Source: Acanthacorydalis orientalis
Taxonomy: Eukaryota > Arthropoda > Insecta > Megaloptera > Corydalidae
DNA length: 64,000 nt
Direction of reading: 5' to 3'
Assembly (NCBI GenBank): GCA_034766995.1
Contig: CM068314.1
Coordinates: 16,347,701-16,411,700, forward strand
Shown here: positions 37,568 through 49,814 of the stretch, one piece after another
Numbering within the stretch: position 1 is the stretch's first letter
How the letters are laid out: every line of letters begins with the position of its first letter
The notes under the pieces: model-generated
Databases searched by the model: none
The model's input: the letters and a program-made list of their open reading frames with translations, nothing else
What the model was told of the DNA's origin: nothing
Translations under genes and position numbers: made by a program

Positions 37568-37587
37568 TATATATATATATATATATA
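37568..37587. repeat. (TA)n microsatellite
   Basis: Short TA repeat. Confidence 0.93.
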
Positions 37588-37589
37588 GT

Positions 37590-38290
37590 AACTAGAATGA
37601 AATGTCGTTCTTTTTCTAAAATATCATTTTATTACTGTTAACTTTTTACTAGTATTATTTCTTATTTTAAAAAAACTTTTTATAATAAAAATTTAATCTA
37701 ATGAAATCTATTGAAAATCCAATAAAAAATTAGTTAGACACATTATTGAGTTATATATTTCTTTACATATTTATAATATGAAATTAGTGGTCAGAGAATT
37801 TAATTTGAAAAAATCTGTAATATTTCTTGGAAATAAAAAAGATAATATTGATTATTTCACTGGTTTAAGGAACTTTAATTTTAGTATAATTATCATAAAA
37901 AACACTGCATTCTATTTTATTCTTCTTTCTTAACATTATAAATCTGTTTTTTTTTAAAAAAAAACTGTCATGAAGTCAGAAAAGAATTGTTTTTCGAATT
38001 TAATATTTAGAAGTTCTTTTAATGATGAAATTAAAATATGATAAACTTTTTAATTAAAGTTACATACATATAGAATTATTGTTAGTATTAGATTTATATT
38101 TCTCATTTAGAGACGTTTATTATTCCTGTTTTTCATTCTAACTTATTATACTGTTTTTATTGAATTATTATGTTTATTGAATTATATTTTTTAAGAAAAT
38201 TACTTTACCTATCTGATATCATATATATAAAAGATGTAAAAGTATTTAATATATAAGTATTTCAAGATATATTTCTTTCAATTTTTTAAA
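37590..38290. other. AT-rich spacer
   Basis: Contains a T9A9 palindrome (37947-37964). No gene. Confidence 0.55.
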
Positions 38291-38294
38291 TTGT

Positions 38295-38335
<41 letters not shown>

Positions 38336-38337
38336 AT
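38295..38337. repeat. (TA)n(TG)n microsatellite
   Basis: TA repeat ending in a TG block. Confidence 0.96.
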
Positions 38338-38529
38338 GTTTATAAAATATTTATTTGGTTTATTATACTTCATAAATTTATTATTGTAACGAAACAATTT
38401 TTAAAGTTCATAATTTGAAAAAGGATTTGAAAATATATTTTTTAATAAAACAGATAAAATCTGAACAATAAATAAACGCAGAAGAAACACTCAACAATAA
38501 GAGTTTCGAAGACTAAAATCTATAAGCCT

Positions 38530-39015
38530 TACTTTAAAACGTTCCAACCGGATTAAAAGCAAGGGAAGAGCGTCGTCAATTTCCATATTAAAATTGTCAC
38601 GTAAAAGGGTTGCGTTGAGTTAAAACTTTGCTTTCACTTATCCTTAACTAATTTTTGGACTGAGACATTATAGTATCTCGCTTCTTACGATCGGCCGTTA
38701 ATGAATGACAAATATTTTGATAAATATCTTCCACATAATATCGCTGTAACAATATGAAACATGCCGTTTAATATTAGTTCGTCTTATATATTGGTTCTGT
38801 GTCGTGGTCTAATCTAGTGCACACCTTGTCATATTGCCTGTCATACAAGTTTTCCAACTGTTTTCATTTCTAACTGCCTGTTTGAGCACACACACTGACG
38901 ATTTTGCCCTCTCTCGCCAATACGAACCGTTCCTCTCGATTTGGACTCATCGAAAGTTATTGCAACTTATATCTTCACGACGGGATCTCGAGGACCGTTT
39001 CTAGGTTGCTCGTTC
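38530..39015. other. GC-richer island 20
   Basis: Moderate G+C. A 98-codon frame starting at 38904 runs out of the island into T-rich sequence (Phe/Leu/Ile-rich), which is not convincing as a protein. Confidence 0.4.
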
Positions 39016-39739
39016 ATTTTACTTCAAGTGTAATAATTTTCTTGTTTTCTTTTATTGTGTATAGATGTTTTTTCCTCGTATGTAACTTCTTGACGTACGT
39101 TTTAATATTTTTGTTTCTTATAAATCGATTACTTTTATTATTGTATTTCTCGAATATTATTTTATTTATTCAGTCGTATTCAATTATATTATTTATATGA
39201 AATTAAAAAATACCTTCAAATATTTTTTCTTTATAATTTTTTTCTTACTTATACATAAAAAAAATATGAATAATATAATATAATTCTCAATGTACTCATG
39301 ATTTAATCGATATTTTTTTATTTATAATTGTAAATAATTTATATATGTTTCATCATAACTAAAATTATCAAAAAAATAATAACACGACACTAAATTACAT
39401 TGCAAATGTTTAATATTAGTAATATAGATATTATATATTTTTATGCGATTTAAATTTTAAACTCAATTTTAAACATAGTGTTCAATTAAACACAAATGTA
39501 TTTTTGTACTTCTTTAATCACCCGTTGTCAAAACAAGATTCTGTGAAATTCTTGAATGTATTCTCTAGTTTGATCAGTTCGGTTTCACACTAATTATTTT
39601 TTATATTAAACTATTCGGATGTTCATGTTTCTGTAATGAAATTTCATTTTCTGAGATACGAATAAAGACACAATTGATAGATTATTTGGTAGAAAGTATG
39701 AGATAAATATAATTAAAATTTAATATTAAGTAATGTTTT

Positions 39740-40205
39740 CACGAGTGTCGCTCATATTTTGGCGCAGTGGGCCGCAATTCTATTACATCACACTGACCTC
39801 AATCGTGAAGCTTGCTCACAATTTTTGTTTGTAATCATTCCGTTATTTGGAGACACCATCTCGTCTGCACATGGCGTCTTCGCGGCGTCGTGGCAGCATC
39901 TTGCGAAGCACTTAGCTGTAGTTGCTTCGCAACTTGCTTATGTGATTTGGTGTGCCCGAGGCGACGGGGTCGCAGGCCGCCATCGCCCGCTACTCATTTA
40001 TCTCATGCCGGCTAATGAAATTATAGCTAGCGTTAGGTCATCTAGCCCCTTGCTTATTCGCCACTGCCATTGCCACCGCTTCTTGCGCGCAGCGCGTAAA
40101 ATCTCTCGTATATATACACACATAGAGAGAGCATCGTTTTTATCAAGAATTTGTGTCACAGGATTTCTAAACATTAGCGACTACAGCCTGGTCGTATGGA
40201 AATAA
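39740..40205. other. GC-richer island 21
   Basis: CpG-rich island with the longest open frame of the window (39759-40205, 148 codons), which starts at TTG. The first in-frame Met is well inside and no domain is recognisable. It contains GGCTAATGAAATTATAG (homeodomain-type core). Best read as non-coding. Confidence 0.45.
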
Positions 40206-40272
40206 TAATTAAATTGTTTAATGTGTACAATGTCATTTATTCAACCGAATGATTGGAGTTTGGAAATATTTA

Positions 40273-40277
<5 letters not shown>

Positions 40278-40312
<35 letters not shown>
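40278..40312. repeat. (TA)n microsatellite
   Basis: Pure TA repeat. Confidence 0.96.
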
Positions 40313-40316
<4 letters not shown>

Positions 40317-40648
40317 TATAAACATGTATTTAAACAAACAACGATGTATCTAAGCAAACTCTTCTTAAATAACTTATTTATAATTCGTAACATAACTAAT
40401 TTTAACAGCTTACTATTTGGTGAAAATGTGAACAGTTTATTATTTTTGATTTATTTTAAACGTTTTTACATACTTTAAGTAAATGAATTTGTTTTTATCT
40501 CTAATTTTTTTTAAGTACATTTTTAATATTTTCAGTATAAAATCCTATATTTCATATTTAAATTAATCATTTTTCATTACTTAATATGATATTTATAAAT
40601 CAAAAACATGATGCTTCTAAATACATAAATCATATACACATACACATA

Positions 40649-40649
<1 letters not shown>

Positions 40650-40705
<56 letters not shown>

Positions 40706-40710
40706 ATGTG
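40650..40710. repeat. (TA)n(TG)n microsatellite
   Basis: CATA lead-in, TA repeat, then TGTGTATGTG. Confidence 0.95.
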
Positions 40711-40711
40711 T

Positions 40712-42015
40712 TAATAAGAATGAATAAAACTAATACAAGTATTTTTTTCATGCTAAAAGTATATACATTGTTTCGCCTTTTTTTGAAAATTGTCCTGTTT
40801 GTAAATACTGATTTCTTCATTTTCTAAAAACTAGCAGTTAAACCTTAAGAAATTACATTACAAATATTTTGTAAATGTAATTTACAACTTTCACTGATTT
40901 ATTTTTACTGAATTAAATTTTAAAACAGCTAAATTAGCTACCAATATTTCTGTGGAACTAATTGAGTTATTCGTAGGATCTACATAAGTTTTATCTATTT
41001 GTAATTGATTTTTTTCATTATTAAATATATATATATATAAAGGAAAAATCACTATTATATGGACAGCAATGCGATTTTCGAAAAAAGATAAATCATCAAG
41101 TTATAAAATGTAGCAAAAGTCTATTCTGTCGAAAAAATATCAAAAAGTGTTACTAACACCGTTTGAATTTCGCGAAACAAATAAAAGTTGACCTTAAAAA
41201 AATATAAATAACTTCTGTAAGATGACAAAACAAAAATAAAAAGATTTAATTTTGATGACAAATTTGGGCCTTAGAAGATAAAAATGATTTTTTAAAAGTT
41301 TAACTTGTAAAGTTCACTGATGTATATGGAAGGAGATCGATCATGATTTGGGGTTGTATGATGGTTTCTGAACCGTGTTCTGTATACTGAATTGAAGAAC
41401 GAATGAATCAATTAATTTATCAAAGTATTCTCTAAGAATACCTTTTCCTTTTTCTATTTTCTTCAAACCAAATATCCTAGATTAACTGATTTCTGCAAAC
41501 TGATTTAAAGTACAATTTTTCGGAATATAAATTTTCAAGTATTGACAAATTAAATCGCAAAACACACACTTAACTGAATATTAAATAATTTAATAATGTA
41601 TACCAATATAATTCAATATAATACCAAAAATATAAATTTATTTTAATATTTTTTTTATTACCGTACAAAGTAAAATATGGCTATAATTAACCTGACTTAT
41701 AAAATTGACTTATAAAAAGTTGTTTCTATAAAATATTGTTTATTAATAGATTTCGTATATTCCTAATTCTTCAGTTATTTAAATAACATATGTGCTTTAT
41801 GATAGTAAACAAATTTTTTTTTATTGTAGTACAGAAAAAAAATCACTTCTTTTCCACATTATTTTCGTATTTAAAGTTAATTATTCATATAGATGCAAGT
41901 ATAAAATTTAAAATAGACTAAAATTAACATAAGATGTTAAATATGAATAAAAAAATCAATAAGAAAAACTTTACAAGTAAAAGAATTAAAGTCCCATGCA
42001 CCATAAAATCATTCG
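40712..42015. other. AT-rich spacer
   Basis: Contains the Tc1-like fragment (41120-41435) and a tiny TA run near 41025-41040. Confidence 0.55.
41120..41435 (+). pseudogene. Tc1-like transposase fragment
   Basis: Decayed coding sequence in shifting frames shows the landmark order of a Tc1 (DD34E) transposase: RLNFAKQIKV (41160 on); DDKTKIKRFNFDDKFG (41221 on), equivalent to SDETKINRFGSDG with the first catalytic Asp at 41224-41226; then SIMIWGCMM (41337-41363); and IEERMNQLIYQSIL (41391-41432) before a stop at 41433. The second Asp and the Glu region downstream are not recognisable, and no inverted ends were found. Confidence 0.75.
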
Positions 42016-42019
42016 TGTT

Positions 42020-42240
42020 TTAAAGGTTATGACCTTTGTCAAGCGCGGACTTTCTGAGCAATGTTTCTGGGATCTGCAGCTCCCATAGGCCATCAGCTAG
42101 CTCCGAAATTAGTATCATATGAAGAACATGGATCATCTTAAACTGCTGTGATGGCTAGGATATTTATTCTTCGTGATTACTTCTCAAGTGGCTGCTCATT
42201 TATCTCGTCCGTAATATCATATTTGAGTTGGGGTATCATT
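42020..42240. other. GC-richer island 22
   Basis: Unique-looking sequence (CAAGCGCGGACT, CTGCAGCTCCCATAGGCC). No frame. Confidence 0.4.
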
Positions 42241-42649
42241 CAGATAAATGAACTTTGAGATATTGTATTTTTCTTATTATATATTTACAGAAATATTATA
42301 TGAACTTTGTACAGCTAAATAAATATTACACTTTGTTATATCAAGTTTTTGTATGAATGTTATTTTGGAAATTGTCGATTATTAAAATAAATATAGTAAG
42401 AATAATAACAAATAATTGAAACGATGATAGATATCGTTTATTTAGAATTACATATATGCATATAGAATACTACACATCGTTCTTAGTGTAAGTTCAAAAT
42501 TAAAATACAAATTTAAATTTGTATTTTTTACGATAATTCGTTATTGTAGTTTTTTCAATCACATTAATTTTATTTAACTATTAACTTTATATGTTCTTTT
42601 TAATAATAATTTCATATAATATTTCAAAATAGATTAGCAGCGGAAAAAT

Positions 42650-42882
42650 AACATTAAAATTGGATTTCATAAACTAATTCGTTTTCCATCTCATAAACTG
42701 TAGAAATATTTTCTAATCACAAATATTCAATAAATCATTATTTATAATTTTTGATTTTTGCTTATATATATTTCAATGACGGTACAATCATTTTCAAAGT
42801 ACAGAAAAATTATTTTTTTTATGGTCTCTTGGATAAAAATAAATTATTTGTGAAAGTGAGTTTAGCCATAGAGTCAAAATTG
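42650..42882 (+). repeat. TTTTTGG-type MITE-like repeat, copy 3
   Basis: Contains the family interior TTCAATAAATCATTATT, GATTTTTGCTTATATATATT and CAATCATTTTCAAAGT, shared with copy 1. Its right end, read on the complement, is ATTTTGACTCTATGGCTAAA followed by CTCACTTTCACAAATAATTT, matching the left ends of other copies. This shows that the family has inverted ends. Confidence 0.6.
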
Positions 42883-43519
42883 TAACTTGATTGACAATTA
42901 TTATTTACTCTACCATTAATATAACTAGTTTCAAAATTGAAACTAAAATAATAAATATATTAATAATTATAAAAAGGTATATTTTTGAAAGTAGTAATCT
43001 TTTTTAATCATTATTTACTTAATATATTTTCAATTTAAATAAATACATATTGAAAACATTAAGAAGTTTTAAATAAGAATTGTATGTTTTCTTTAAAATG
43101 TAATATAATAGCAGTTTTGTAATGTTATTGAGTTAGGATACATTTTCAAATGATTATTATTTTTTAAACTGTTGTTATTTTTTAAAAAAATTTTAAGAAA
43201 TTTATACGTATTATTTTTTTGGATTATTAAATTGAAAATAATAATTAATCACGAACGAATTTTAGTTTATATAAATTAATGAAAGATCAGTAAAAGTAAA
43301 TGCAATCAGTTTTTGTTGTTTATTGGACAGAATCATGAAAAAAACTTTTTCATTAATACAGAAAAGCAGTTAATATGTATAACGATGTTTTTTTCATGTT
43401 TTATTTTAACCAATGAATATAAATCAGAACATCGCGTTCTCCCTTATTTTACCTACAACAATTTTCATTCCTGACAAACAATATTTTTCAAATAAAATAA
43501 AACAAAAGAATGAGAGTCA

Positions 43520-43740
43520 TTTGATAGAAATGTTAATTCTCCCTGCCTTGTGTATGCTTGTTGTACAAGAATGAGCCCGGCACGTTATTAGCAAAACGAA
43601 GATGAGGGAATAAAAAAAACGAATTATTCTTTAGAGTACTAGACTTTTCGCGCAGCGGGAAGGACGAGGCAGAGCGTTATAATAAAAACAAAAGAAACGC
43701 AGCGAGGGCGTGTTGGTTGAGACCCGCAGGACATGCAGGA
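43520..43740. other. GC-richer island 23
   Basis: Contains a short dyad CTTGT-TGT-ACAAG (43557-43569) and GCGCAGCGGGAAGG. A 65-codon minus-strand frame has no known motif. Confidence 0.4.
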
Positions 43741-43958
43741 AGTATTTAATTTTGAATAGATATTTAAGATGAAACAGGTATAAGAAGTCACGGAAAGAAT
43801 AAAACGAATTTTGAAAATTTCCTCTGTAATATTCACGTTATTTTAATTGTTATTTGCATTCGTTATAATTTTAAAACAATAATTATTTTTTAATTTTAGT
43901 AGTAAATATTATGCTAAATAAAAAATAACTCGTCTTCTTAATTAAATATTTAATATCC

Positions 43959-44175
43959 TTTTTGGTCACAATACAGTTCTGACATAGTGGTTAATAAATT
44001 TATTTTTACAAATGAATTATTTTTTTTACTCTAAAATTTTTCTTAGTTAAAAAGATTGAATAAATCATTATTGATTGTTGCTTATGCATATTTCGATGAA
44101 AATCCCGTCATTTTTTTATACAAAGCTAAAGTATAGAAAAATTATATCAGATACAGAAAAATATTTTTTCTTAAA
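43959..44175 (+). repeat. TTTTTGG-type MITE-like repeat, copy 4
   Basis: Begins TTTTTGGTCACAATACAG and contains GAATAAATCATTATTGATTG, TTGCTTATGCATATTTCGAT and CAGATACAGAAAAATATT, in the same order as copies 3 and 5. The right limit is uncertain; similarity may continue to about 44350. Confidence 0.55.
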
Positions 44176-44925
44176 AAGAAAACTAGATTTTTTCTCGAAA
44201 GTTTGCTTTGAAGATAATGATATTAGCATCAAAATATTATAGCAAGACTTAAAATTGATCAGTAATGATTTTTTGAACATATTTGATCAGAGAACATTTT
44301 TATCGTTTATAGAATAGAAAAAGGTCATTTGTGAAAATATCATCCAGTTTTCTTTGAAAAATATATGTATAATCAATTTAATAATTTTGAAATCATTACA
44401 ATCAAATTTATAATAATTAAAATAAAATCAACATTAATACAAAACCTATTCTGAAATATTTTATAGACGAATGCAAGTGATATTTTTGTCAGTAACTAGA
44501 AAAATGTAAAACTATAACTAATTATGTAGAGTTATTAAATATATAAGAAAATGGTAAACAAGTTTTTAAACTAAATGTCAATAAATTGTATCGTTTTATT
44601 TTTGCATTATATATAATTTATTCTTTCAGTGAAGCCCCTAAAATTGTTATATTTTTTAAAGATTCAAAGTAAATCTTAATGGTGAATTTTCCACTATAAT
44701 GATTAAATATTGATTTCTCAAATTACGGTTCAGATCGTTTAGATTTACTTCATTTTCTCTAACTTAATTTTTATACTGAATTTATGGTGTACATAAAAGA
44801 ACAGAAAAATAGTTAACGGAATTACAATTTCTTAAAATCTTTCAAACAATTCAATAAACCAAAACGTATAGATTGAATGTAAAATAAGAAAGAATGGAAG
44901 CGAACATAATGTTTATTTAAAACGT
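44176..44925. other. AT-rich spacer
   Basis: Possible weak continuation of MITE-like copy 4 up to about 44350. Otherwise nothing recognised. Confidence 0.5.
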
Positions 44926-44929
44926 GTCC

Positions 44930-45170
44930 TTTTATCGTGAATAAACTAAACTCATTCCGTAATTCAACGTGAGGAGGGTGTAAAAGAGGCGGTATAAGGA
45001 CTCACTACATACAGACTGAATTACTATACGGTCTAACACCCAGTAAACGAACTTGCTTTAAAAAGATTGCTGCAACATGGGGTGAACTAGATTTAAAACG
45101 TTACAATTTCAACAACACAGCTACAACACTAAAAGGGTGTTTGTTTTTATAACGAGATTCACTGATGATC
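44930..45170. other. GC-richer island 24 (weak)
   Basis: Mild rise in G+C with GTGAGGAGGGTG and GGGGTGAAC words. No frame. Confidence 0.3.
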
Positions 45171-45491
45171 GCTTACTTAACACTACATCCACCTACGAAT
45201 TTTTTATCGTCATTTTCTTTCGCTTCGAAAGATAACTAGATTTTTGTAATCTTTATGTCGATCGAGTTCTAAGTAAATGTTTAAATAAGATTACTGAAAA
45301 TATGTTAATACTTGTACTTTCTTTTTATTTTTTATATATTTAATAAGAAAATTTCATAATATAAAATATGAAAACTAACGTCCTTGATTTCTTTGATTTT
45401 TCTCTGTACTGTAACACCTAATTACTTACTATATTTTCAGGTAATTGATTTTTATAATATATTTAATTATCTGATAACGTTACATCAATAC

Positions 45492-45690
45492 TTTTTGGAA
45501 CTATGACTGAATTTACCTTAACAAATAAAATTTTCATTCTCTTACAATTCACATAAAAAGTTTTTGATCAGAAATATTTAACAATTGATTATTATTCATT
45601 TCGATTATTCCTTGTACACTTTTAATGGAGATGCTATATTCAAAAAAGCAATAAGATACAGAAAATACTTTTTTCTGTATCTGGTATAGA
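45492..45690 (+). repeat. TTTTTGG-type MITE-like repeat, copy 5
   Basis: Begins TTTTTGGAACTATGACTGAA, followed by TTTTTGATCAGAAATATT, CAATTGATTATTATTCATTT and a 12-bp perfect hairpin at 45654-45682. Order and spacing match copies 1 and 4. Confidence 0.6.
45654..45682. repeat. 12-bp perfect hairpin inside MITE copy 5
   Basis: Arms AGATACAGAAAA and TTTTCTGTATCT around loop TACTT. One arm is present in MITE copy 4 (44155 region), so the hairpin is partly a family feature. Confidence 0.85.
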
Positions 45691-46057
45691 CTTTTATGTA
45701 CTTTAACTCTCTACAAATGATATAATTTACATCGAAACACACAAACAACAATAAAAATGATCAATTAATTACAAACAACATTTATATTAGAAAAAAGATG
45801 TGATTTATATGAATGACCTGACTTATTAAACTATTTATTTATATAATATACACTTTTAAGTACTGAATTTAGTTATTAACGTTGAAATATGATTTAAGTT
45901 TAATATAAGAAACAAATAATACCTAAATTGGAAATGAAACTTACGTTTAACTCATTTTAATTAATTAAATACTAAACCAAATAGAAATATTCAAAAGGAA
46001 TATAAAACTAAAATATTTAAATTTATGGATTGGACCATTTTATTCATTTTTATATTG

Positions 46058-46059
<2 letters not shown>

Positions 46060-46113
<54 letters not shown>
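46060..46113. repeat. (TA)n microsatellite
   Basis: Pure TA repeat. Smaller TA runs follow at 46609-46630, 46660-46672 and 46817-46842. Confidence 0.97.
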
Positions 46114-46118
<5 letters not shown>

Positions 46119-46199
46119 ATTTTCATGTTTATATATATAAACTCGCTAAACACTGAAATAATCCAATAATCGTTCACAGTACAAGTTAAAAAAATCACA

Positions 46200-46520
46200 T
46201 TCTTTCTGTCTAAAATTCAGCCGTCTACGTGATTTATTGGGGACAGTGTGTCATAAATTTAATCTCGGTCCTTCATCTCAAGCCCCATTACACGATTCTC
46301 GCGATGTAATCAAAGCTACACAACTATTTCGTGCAAGCTGAAGAATTTTAACGCAACACTGAACGTGAATAGACAAGACATTGAAACATTCCACTATTGT
46401 CCGTGGAAGACTTTGGACGTCATAAGCTTGACCACAATCTTCTGTCTTGGTATGAACATATACACACATTTAACACCATTCGTTGGTGTATAACACTCAG
46501 GGGATATTATTTTAATTTGC
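46200..46520. other. GC-richer island 25
   Basis: Moderate G+C. Overlapping short frames on both strands (about 61-63 codons) without recognised motifs. Confidence 0.4.
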
Positions 46521-46842
46521 GCACATGCTTCTCTTCAAGTAATTGTAGAAGTTTTACTTTAATTTTAAGATTAAATACATAATAACGTTTAATTTTATAA
46601 TTATTTTGTATATATATATATATATATATACGTTTTGTAGATATTCATAATTAAAATCTTATATATATATATAATTTGAAATACGCAACCACTTTTAAAA
46701 TTTTAATTATGAATAAAAATTCATGTCTATTACACAAACTGTTGTATATTTTTATATAAAGAATAACTAAATTTCAATTCATAATTTTATACATTTTTAA
46801 GATTCTTTTTAAAGCAATATATATATATATATATATATATAT

Positions 46843-47515
46843 AATGTTATAAAAAGTAATTAAATAAATTTAATAAATTTTGTTTGCAAATAATTTTATT
46901 TTTAATTTCTATTAAACAGATACATAATTAACACATGTATGTATATAATACTATCATTCTACATGTTTATAAAAACATCTTATAAATATATAACCAGTAT
47001 TTAATAAACTATTCAATACTAATACTAAATCTATACAGAATCTAGCTTATTAGGTTTGTACTTGTTAATTCTGAAATTGCAATAAAATAAAGTGAAAGAA
47101 AATTCAATATAAAAAAGTAATATTATTTAATTTTTTTCAATCTCCATAATGTATAATTAAAGGTGCCTATATGTGAAAATAATTAATAATTTTGAAAAGG
47201 ATATAAACTTAGTCAAAAAATATTCTATAAATTTATAGAAAGAAATAATTGTATATTTTGTAAAATTCCTAAAAATAATACTGAATGTTTATTTAGACTA
47301 GTATTTTGAACTTTTATTATGTAGATAGTATTGGTTGTAGTTTATATAATTATTTTTTTAATAATGAGTAGCATTAGAATTAAATTTCCGAAATCAGTTA
47401 GAAATATCTTTATTTATTTGTTAAAATATTTTAATTTGTAGCTTTCTTTGCTTTTATTCCGTATTAATGTCGTTATTTGTAATTAAAAAAATATTTTACA
47501 AGCATTTAATCATCA
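46843..47515. other. AT-rich spacer
   Basis: No gene or element recognised. Confidence 0.55.
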
Positions 47516-47519
47516 GATT

Positions 47520-47869
47520 TGGGCTTCTGTTTCGTGTACAATAAAGATCATGATCATTAAACGAACAAAAATCATGGATATGTTTGCAGACTGGACAGAT
47601 TATTTACTAAAAGTACAACGCTCAGGACGTCAAGACCGTGTCCTCCCGCAGTCCTTTTCAACATTCTCACTGTCCACGAAGTTTTGATTGTATGAATGCA
47701 GACTGCGTTACTTTGTTGTTGCAACATTTGTAATACAGCTAGAGTTTGTCGTGAAGGTTGATGCTGCAAGCCACTGACGTCTTTATAAACTATTGTAGGA
47801 TGAGAGATGGAGTTTTGCATGACTTTTGTTGTGTGGGTACCCTTGAAACGTTACTAAAGGAACACAGAC

Positions 47870-47870
<1 letters not shown>
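47520..47870. other. GC-richer island 26 with an 82-codon ATG frame
   Basis: A minus-strand frame from an ATG (complement of 47818-47820) to 47572 encodes 82 residues of ordinary composition, including QTLAVLQMLQQQSNAVC. I do not recognise a family. It could be a chance frame or an exon fragment; no splice context was established. Confidence 0.3.

Positions 47871-47872
<2 letters not shown>

Positions 47873-47930
<58 letters not shown>
47873..47930. repeat. (TA)n microsatellite
   Basis: Pure TA repeat. Confidence 0.97.
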
Positions 47931-47933
<3 letters not shown>

Positions 47934-47934
47934 C

Positions 47935-49295
47935 AGACGTTTAAACAAGAAAAACAAATTATATATCTTAGAAAATTATCAACAACGTTTCATAAATAGA
48001 GAAAGAGTAAAAAGCACAAAAAGAAAAATAGGCCTTTCATAAATATACAAGTTAATAAACTTGAATATTATTAAGTATTTTTGAAAAATTGAAATTTATT
48101 CAAGAAAAACAGAACAGTAATGACACAAATTAAACAATTCAATAAATTTGACTGGAAATTGAATCAAATCACACCATATTAAAATTCAATCTAAAAGCTA
48201 CACCACAAATGTTATTTCTATTAAAAAGTGTAAAAAGACAATTATTTTAAATATTAAACTACAATCAAATTTATAATACGTTTTAATATGCTCACAACTT
48301 ATTCTTTTTTACATTTATTACCTTTTAGTTCCAATAATGAATAATCTATTTATAGATTTAAGAATAAACATTTTTAAATTATTTGCTCATTCTTGTGTTA
48401 CAACTATACGAGTATGTAAGGAAAAACAATCCCATTGACTAAATGTGAGACAGGAAAAAATCTACGTTATGTGTCAGATTTTATTTCACATTTATAAACT
48501 TTATTTTAATTATCGATTAGACATTAACAATTTGACATAAAGTATGGCATTTACTTTATTTGTTCTTGTCTTATTTTAATATTTTACTGCATTTTCACTA
48601 TATGTAAATAAATTTATGGTTTTTATTCCTTTTTTTAACCAACATTTCTTAATAATCAAAATAGGACACTTGATTTAAATTTAAGTATTATACATTTAAA
48701 AACATTAAGCTGTATATTGGATTTAAACTTAGTTATTGCTTTATTTTCATTAAATAAAATTTACCAGTGGTATAAAAAATAACGATCATGTTGAAAATGT
48801 TATCTCTATATATATAAAAATGTTATTTTTGGTATTTATTTTCAATTATTTAATGTTTTTATTAATATAGTTATACATTTTAATTACTGTAAATAAATAC
48901 ATATGTGGTCCATGATGTACCTATACATTTGTATATACATGGATAGATATATATGTATATCTATATTCATATGACATAGTTTAAATAGAATAGTTCCGAC
49001 AGAACATTCAAGTCTTTGTACTTTGAGCCACAGTCGTATTTACAGGCGTATCTAATGGTTCTAAATATTTAGACAAATTTTGCACATATTTTGTACAAGT
49101 GAAGTCGTAACTTGTGTTTATGTTCGAGTATTTTTTAATTAATTCATACATCAGAGAAAATAAATAAATAATGTTTTTACATTAAAATTGAAAAATAAAA
49201 TCTTATTTAAGAGCATGTAGTATTATATCTAAGCGTAATTTACATTGATGACACTCGTTATAATGAAAATTTATTACCATTAGGCCATTTATTTA
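47935..49295. other. AT-rich spacer
   Basis: Slightly GC-richer at 48990-49060. No gene recognised. Confidence 0.5.
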
Positions 49296-49299
49296 GGGT

Positions 49300-49810
49300 T
49301 TCAATCAAATTGCCTTTTCGGCGATACATAATTAGACAAATATTTCTTACATAAATTAGTATCAATTAAAACCGAGTACAATTTGCACCTATTAAATCCT
49401 CATAGAACTGTACCCAATAGCCATAATATAGCACAAACGAAGACACGGGAGGCAATAACGCGTTCACACCACGTTCAGGCAAAGCGCGTGTGACCTACGG
49501 CCAGTAGCAAACACCGACCCGCAAATCGTAGTACGGACGGACTCTCAGACAAGTAAACCACCTAGAGGACCACCCACCCACGCACTCACTCTGTACTCAC
49601 CTCCAACCTGTTCTAACATGATATATTCTGTCGCCGTGTTTGCTTGCACAGAAGGGTTTCCCAGCATCAGTTAACGGTCCGGCGTGTCCCACGATGACAA
49701 ATTACCACCAACCAAGGTTTTAGAAGGTAGAGGTATCCGTGGTGACCAGCCACCTTCTAAGGGGCAATAGCAACGTTTACTGTGGCGATAGTTAGTGGCG
49801 GCTCATAATT
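49300..49810. other. GC-richer island 27
   Basis: A long island with CpGs, a CCACCCACCCACGC run near 49570 and the TTAGAAGGT/ACCTTCTAA hairpin (49720-49760). No frame. Confidence 0.45.
49720..49760. repeat. Hairpin within a GC island
   Basis: Arms TTAGAAGGT (49720-49728) and ACCTTCTAA (49752-49760) are perfectly complementary across a 23-nt loop of ordinary GC content. Confidence 0.75.
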
Positions 49811-49814
49811 GGTT

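Noticed and set aside
38904..39200. 98-codon frame with hydrophobic C-terminal half
   Set aside because: The hydrophobic part is simply T-rich spacer (Phe/Leu/Ile) and would mimic a membrane segment. No supporting context.
39759..40205. 148-codon frame, the longest in the window
   Set aside because: It starts at TTG, has no recognisable domain, and lies in a GC-richer island where stop codons are scarce. A second frame overlaps it.
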